From positions 1 to 64,000 of the forward strand of contig JAGTRM010000003.1 of NCBI GenBank assembly GCA_018261735.1: 64,000 nucleotides of DNA, read 5' to 3'. Each line of letters opens with the position of its first letter. Positions within the stretch are counted from its first letter, which is position 1. A model generated the notes under the pieces. That model saw only the letters and a list, made by a program, of their open reading frames with translations, was not told the origin of the DNA and made no database searches. Below, piece after piece: positions 60,838 to 64,000 of the stretch. Origin of the DNA: Pseudomonadota bacterium. Its GTDB lineage: Bacteria; Pseudomonadota; Gammaproteobacteria; Burkholderiales; Chitinibacteraceae. The position numbers were made by a program, and so were the translations under genes.

Positions 60838-61191
60838 GCGAGAAGCCCCTGCTCTGGCTGCCGGATGCCGGACAATCAGCTCAATGGCTTCCAAGATATT
60901 TAATGAAAGGCTGATATCCATGCGAGCAGCTTCTTCCTTCAGCCAGCGTAGCCCTTCTTCCTTGCTGGGTGCGCTGGCGGGCTCCTCAGGATCAAATGTG
61001 GACCATAAGGCTTGTATGTAGCGTCGCTGTAGCTCTAGCGCCGGGGTGCTATAGCTTTGCCCGCTGACATCAAAATAACCGGTGCTGGTCTGCAAAGTGC
61101 GGATAATTGGCATGATTTCATCACGGTCAAAACCGATACGGTCAAATACCGGGTCGCAGTCATGCATGTAGTCAGAACGGGATGTCATCAT
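60817..61191 (-). CDS. hypothetical protein of the island, 124 aa
   Basis: Acidic and helical, with no family I recognise (FDRIGFDRDEIMPIIRTLQT; ELQRRYIQALWSTFDPEEP; EAIELIVRHPAARAG) and a basic tail KRVPTR. It overlaps the 106-aa gene upstream by 20 nt and is likely co-translated with it. GGAG near the start. Confidence 0.6.
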   Translation of the reverse strand: MMTSRSDYMHDCDPVFDRIGFDRDEIMPIIRTLQTSTGYFDVSGQSYSTPALELQRRYIQALWSTFDPEEPASAPSKEEGLRWLKEEAARMDISLSLNILEAIELIVRHPAARAGASRKRVPTR

Positions 61192-61492
61192 CGTTCTCCG
61201 AAGTGAACCGGTCTTCGTTTACGTGGTAAGTGCCTTCCCGCGCCAGTCGGTCCAGGGCATCAATACCTGAGCCATCGGAATTCTGGTTGTAATACGAGCC
61301 ATCCCATCGCAGATCAACCAGCCCCTTCACCGGATCATAAGTTTTGAGTTTGTTAAAAACGGGCGCGCAGTTCCGTGCCAGCCATTGCGCCGCCTGCTGA
61401 GGATCACATTGCCGTGCCTCGGCAATCAGCTCAAGCGTCTCGCGCAAGCTGATGAATTGTTCAGCTTCTTTATCTGGATCAATCACTATCAA
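61172..61492 (-). CDS. hypothetical protein of the island, 106 aa
   Basis: No family recognised. It has a helical N-terminal half (FISLRETLELIAEARQCDPQ, AAQWLARN) and a polar tail ending ENDDDIPF, the kind of acidic C-terminus seen in single-stranded-DNA-binding partners. First gene after the integrase in the island's minus-strand series. Confidence 0.6.
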   Translation of the reverse strand: MIVIDPDKEAEQFISLRETLELIAEARQCDPQQAAQWLARNCAPVFNKLKTYDPVKGLVDLRWDGSYYNQNSDGSGIDALDRLAREGTYHVNEDRFTSENDDDIPF

Positions 61493-61597
61493 TTTCTCCC
61501 CTTTTTTGGACTTACATTTACGAAGAGATTGCCACCGTAGCCGGTTCAGAACGCCTGTATCACTCTCGCGTTTGGGATAGGGCCAGCCACGATTACG

Positions 61598-62809
61598 CTA
61601 TGCCGCCTTAAACTGAACCACTTGTGCACCGGTTTTAATTGCATCCAAGTAGCCGCTCCAGTGGTGCATAAGCTGAGCACGTTGCGGCAGGTACTTGGCA
61701 TGGTTGTACGCTGCCGACACAGCATTGCGCGGTGCATGGGCAAGCTGTAGCTCGATGTGTTCATGGGGATAGCCTTGCTCATGCAGAATCGTGCTGGCGA
61801 TGCCCCGGAAGCCGTGGCCAGTCATGCGGCTGTGGTAGCCCATGCGATACAGGGCATACAGGATGGTGTTGTTGCTCATCGCCTTGCCGTTGCCACGCTC
61901 GTTCGGGAACAGCAGATGGCCGCCGCCTGATATGCGCTTGATCGCTTCGATGATGGTCAGGGCTTGCGTGGTGAGCGGGACGATGTGTTCGGTATCCATC
62001 TTCATACGCTCGGCGGGAATGCGCCATATCTTGGCGGCCAAATCAAATTCTTCCCAGCGGGCACCAATCAATTCACTGGTTCGGACAAAGGTATGCGCCA
62101 TCAGTTGCAGCGCCAAGCGCGTCAGCGGCTGGCCATCGTACAGATCGATCTGGCGTAACAGCTCCGGCAGTTCCTTGGCGCTCAGGCGGGCATAGTTGGT
62201 TTTCTTGCGGGCTTTCAGGGCATCGGCAGGTTTGATGTCAGCGGCCGGGTTGCGTTCGGCCAGACCGTGGGCCACGGCATAGCGCAATATCTGCCCGCAG
62301 GTTTCAAGTGCGCGTTTGGCGATATCCAGCGCGCCGCGAGCTTCAATCTTCTTGACCGTCATCAGCAGCAGCGGCGCGGTAATGTCGGTCACAGGCTTTG
62401 CGCCGATCACCGGGAACACGTCGGCCTCCAGTCGGCGCAACACATAATGTGCATGGCGCTCGGTACGTGCTTCTTTCCAGCTTGCCCACCAAAGTCGCGC
62501 CACGGCTTCAAAACTGTTTTCTGCGGAGATTTTGGCAACCAGCTTTTCTTCCTGCCGGTTCTGGGAGGGGTCAATACCTTGCTTGAGTAGCGCTTGCAGG
62601 CGGTCGCGTTCGGTTCGGGCGGCCTTGAGGGTGACATCAGGATAGACGCCAAGGGAAATCATCTTGGCCTTGCCGGCAAAGCGGTAACGGTAACGCCACC
62701 ACTTCGCTCCAGTCGGCTGAACGTACAAAACCAAACCCTCGCCATCCGATAAGGGGTAAGGCTTGTCCTGAGGCTTAGCGGCCTTGAGGATAGGGTCAGT
62801 CAGCTTCAT
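61598..62809 (-). CDS. tyrosine integrase (P4-type, DUF4102 arm-binding domain)
   Basis: 403 aa from the ATG at 62809 (GGTGAA upstream). DUF4102 arm-binding domain (residues ~1-90: KPYPLSDGEGLVLYVQPTGA), SAM-like core-binding domain, and catalytic domain with R243 (FVRTSELIGARW), H332 and R335 (GHGFRG), H358 (LAHAPR) and Y368 (AYNHAKYL). It integrates the island at the 3' end of tRNA-Ser, whose gene lies 178 nt upstream. Confidence 0.93.
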   Translation of the reverse strand: MKLTDPILKAAKPQDKPYPLSDGEGLVLYVQPTGAKWWRYRYRFAGKAKMISLGVYPDVTLKAARTERDRLQALLKQGIDPSQNRQEEKLVAKISAENSFEAVARLWWASWKEARTERHAHYVLRRLEADVFPVIGAKPVTDITAPLLLMTVKKIEARGALDIAKRALETCGQILRYAVAHGLAERNPAADIKPADALKARKKTNYARLSAKELPELLRQIDLYDGQPLTRLALQLMAHTFVRTSELIGARWEEFDLAAKIWRIPAERMKMDTEHIVPLTTQALTIIEAIKRISGGGHLLFPNERGNGKAMSNNTILYALYRMGYHSRMTGHGFRGIASTILHEQGYPHEHIELQLAHAPRNAVSAAYNHAKYLPQRAQLMHHWSGYLDAIKTGAQVVQFKAA

Positions 62810-62845
62810 GGCGTTCACCGTGTGAGTAACTTTTCCATGAGTCAC

Positions 62846-62890
62846 TATAGTTACTCACATTGTTACTCGCAATCCGATGTTGTTACTCAC
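62846..62890. repeat. integrase arm-type site candidates, right end
   Basis: TATAGTTACTCACATT (62846-62861), GTTACTCGC (62862-62870) and GTTACTCAC (62882-62890), with an inverted copy at 62821-62829. The first is identical to the left-end copy. Confidence 0.6.
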
Positions 62891-62915
62891 GTTGCCGAGG
62901 GTTGGCTATGAACAA

Positions 62916-62951
62916 CAAAAAACCCTGTAAAGCTATGCTTTATCAGGGTTT
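62916..62951 (-). terminator. element-borne terminator for tRNA-Ser
   Basis: On the minus strand AAACCCTGATAAAGC pairs with GCTTTACAGGGTTT (one bulge) and is followed by TTTTGTTG. It lies just downstream of the tRNA 3' end and would replace the tRNA's native terminator moved to 56290-56320. Confidence 0.7.
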
Positions 62952-62986
62952 CTGTGGGTGACGCTAGGTGTTGCTAGTTTGATACT

Positions 62987-63077
62987 TGGCGGAGAGAGGG
63001 GGATTCGAACCCCCGATAGGCTATTAACCTATACACGCTTTCCAGGCGTGCGACTTAAACCACTCATCCATCTCTCC
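62987..63077 (-). tRNA. tRNA-Ser(GGA), with attR at its 3' end
   Basis: 91 nt including an encoded CCA. Acceptor stem GGAGAGA/TCTCTCC, anticodon loop CTGGAAA in the CACGC/GCGTG stem, a long variable arm (TATAGG-TTAAT-CCTATC region) as in class II tRNAs, and T-loop GTTCGAATCCCC. The 3' 20 nt is the att core also found at 56363. Confidence 0.95.
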
Positions 63078-63127
63078 GCAAAGGAGGCCGAATAATACCC
63101 AACACTCCCCGAGCTGGCAACCCCTAG

Positions 63128-64000
63128 TTATGAGATAGATACAGGAATCTTGCCAATCTTTGCTTGCCACTCTTTCGGGGCGATGGCATGCACCGAGGTG
63201 CCGAGGCTATCCACCGCCACGGTGACCGGCATATCTACCACATCAAACTCGTAAATCGCTTCCATGCCCAGGTCTTCGAAGGCCAGTACGCGGCTCGCCT
63301 TGATCGCCTTGGAGACGAGGTAAGCCGCGCCGCCGACCGCCATCAGGTAAACCGCTTTGTTGTCCTTAATTGCGGCGATCGCTTCCGGACCGCGTTCGGA
63401 TTTGCCGACCATGCCGAGCAAGCCGGTTTGCTCCAGCATCTGCCGGGTGAACTTGTCCATGCGCGTGGCCGTGGTCGGGCCGGCCGGGCCGACCACTTCG
63501 TCGCGCACCGGATCGACCGGGCCGACGTAGTAGATGAAGCGGTTGGTGAAATCCACCGGCAGCTTTTCGCCGCGATTGAGCATATCCGTCATGCGCTTGT
63601 GCGCGGCATCGCGGCCGGTCAGCAGCTTGCCGTTGAGCAGCAAGGTCTGACCCGGCTTCCAGCTCGCGACGTCTTCTCGCGTAATCGTGTTGAGATCGAC
63701 GCGCTGCGAGCTGGCCGAGGGCGCCCAGGTCACCTGCGGCCAGTCCTCAAGTTTCGGCACTTCCAGTTGCGCCGGGCCGCTGCCGTCGAGCACGAAATGC
63801 ACATGGCGCGTGGCGGCGCAGTTGGGAATCATGGCGACCGGCAGGTTGGCGGCATGGGTCGGGAAATCCTTGATCTTCACGTCGAGCACGGTCGCCAGGC
63901 CACCGAGGCCCTGCGCGCCGATACCCAGCGCGTTGACCTTTTCATACAGCTCGATGCGCAATTCTTCGGCACGGGTTTGCGCGCCGCGCGCGATCAGTTC
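63128..64000 (-). CDS. class I fumarate hydratase (C-terminal part)
   Basis: About 290 residues, open at the right edge. CAATRHVHFVLDG, QTLLLNGKLLTGRDAAHKR, YYVGPVDPVRDEVVGPAGPTTATRMD (read in parts), GMVGKSERG and VDMPVTVAVDSLGTSVH are typical of FumA-type single-chain class I fumarases. It interconverts fumarate and malate with a [4Fe-4S] cluster. Ends with TAA at 63128; 50 nt separate it from tRNA-Ser. Confidence 0.92.
   Translation of the reverse strand, partial: ELIARGAQTRAEELRIELYEKVNALGIGAQGLGGLATVLDVKIKDFPTHAANLPVAMIPNCAATRHVHFVLDGSGPAQLEVPKLEDWPQVTWAPSASSQRVDLNTITREDVASWKPGQTLLLNGKLLTGRDAAHKRMTDMLNRGEKLPVDFTNRFIYYVGPVDPVRDEVVGPAGPTTATRMDKFTRQMLEQTGLLGMVGKSERGPEAIAAIKDNKAVYLMAVGGAAYLVSKAIKASRVLAFEDLGMEAIYEFDVVDMPVTVAVDSLGTSVHAIAPKEWQAKIGKIPVSIS

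Overview
The window looks like chromosome of a betaproteobacterium. The reasons are the moderately high GC content, the CysB-type regulator, the SuyAB/SlcC/ComC sulfolactate genes, the class I fumarase and a dRS3-like intergenic repeat; the genus cannot be named from the sequence alone. It holds one of the densest collections of organosulfur genes I would expect in 50 kb, followed by about 9 kb of mobile DNA.

Layout. 1-4.4 kb: a hexonate operon on the minus strand (GntR regulator, gluconate 5-dehydrogenase, L-idonate/RspB-type dehydrogenase, D-mannonate dehydratase, start of a secreted binding protein) with a palindromic operator upstream. 4.7-11.1 kb: a PLP trans-sulfuration lyase diverges from a DUF2325 gene, then a family 2A encapsulin shell gene, its cysteine desulfurase cargo, a serine O-acetyltransferase and a DUF1847 protein. 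11.4-12.8 kb: an AT-richer ParA plus unknown-protein insert. 13.0-24.7 kb: twelve tightly packed minus-strand genes (three tandem amino-acid binding proteins, two permeases and an ATPase, FAD 2-hydroxyacid dehydrogenase, aminotransferase, GST, thiol dioxygenase, four-domain rhodanese, cystathionine beta-lyase), diverging from etfBA. 26.8-34.8 kb: a MetQ-like binding protein, a single-domain rhodanese, a second amino-acid transporter without an ATPase, CysB, a peptide-binding protein and a class II glutamine amidotransferase. 34.9-37.9 kb: a YbdH-like dehydrogenase, an isochorismatase-fold hydrolase and a GlxA-type regulator.

37.9-44.2 kb is a (2R/2S)-sulfolactate degradation cluster (comC, slcC, NitT/TauT-type transporter, suyA, suyB). 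44.3-52.4 kb is a nine-gene operon joining a methionine importer (metQ, metN, metI) to an AMP-forming CoA ligase, an aminotransferase and a four-subunit 2-oxoacid:ferredoxin oxidoreductase. I read it as a candidate methionine or 2-oxoacid oxidation route. A sequence motif, 23 of 31 identical between its two best copies, recurs upstream of the encapsulin, DUF1847, rhodanese and suyAB genes. This suggests shared sulfur control, probably by CysB.

52.6-63.1 kb: an alpha/beta hydrolase, a truncated EAL gene, a DUF3489/DUF2924/large serine recombinase triad with a frameshift, then a 6.6 kb island integrated in the 3' end of tRNA-Ser(GGA). The island carries a tyrosine integrase, an AlpA-like regulator and two convergent cargo genes that may form a defence module. 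Its attL, attR, arm-type repeats and a displaced tRNA terminator can be seen. The window ends in a class I fumarate hydratase.
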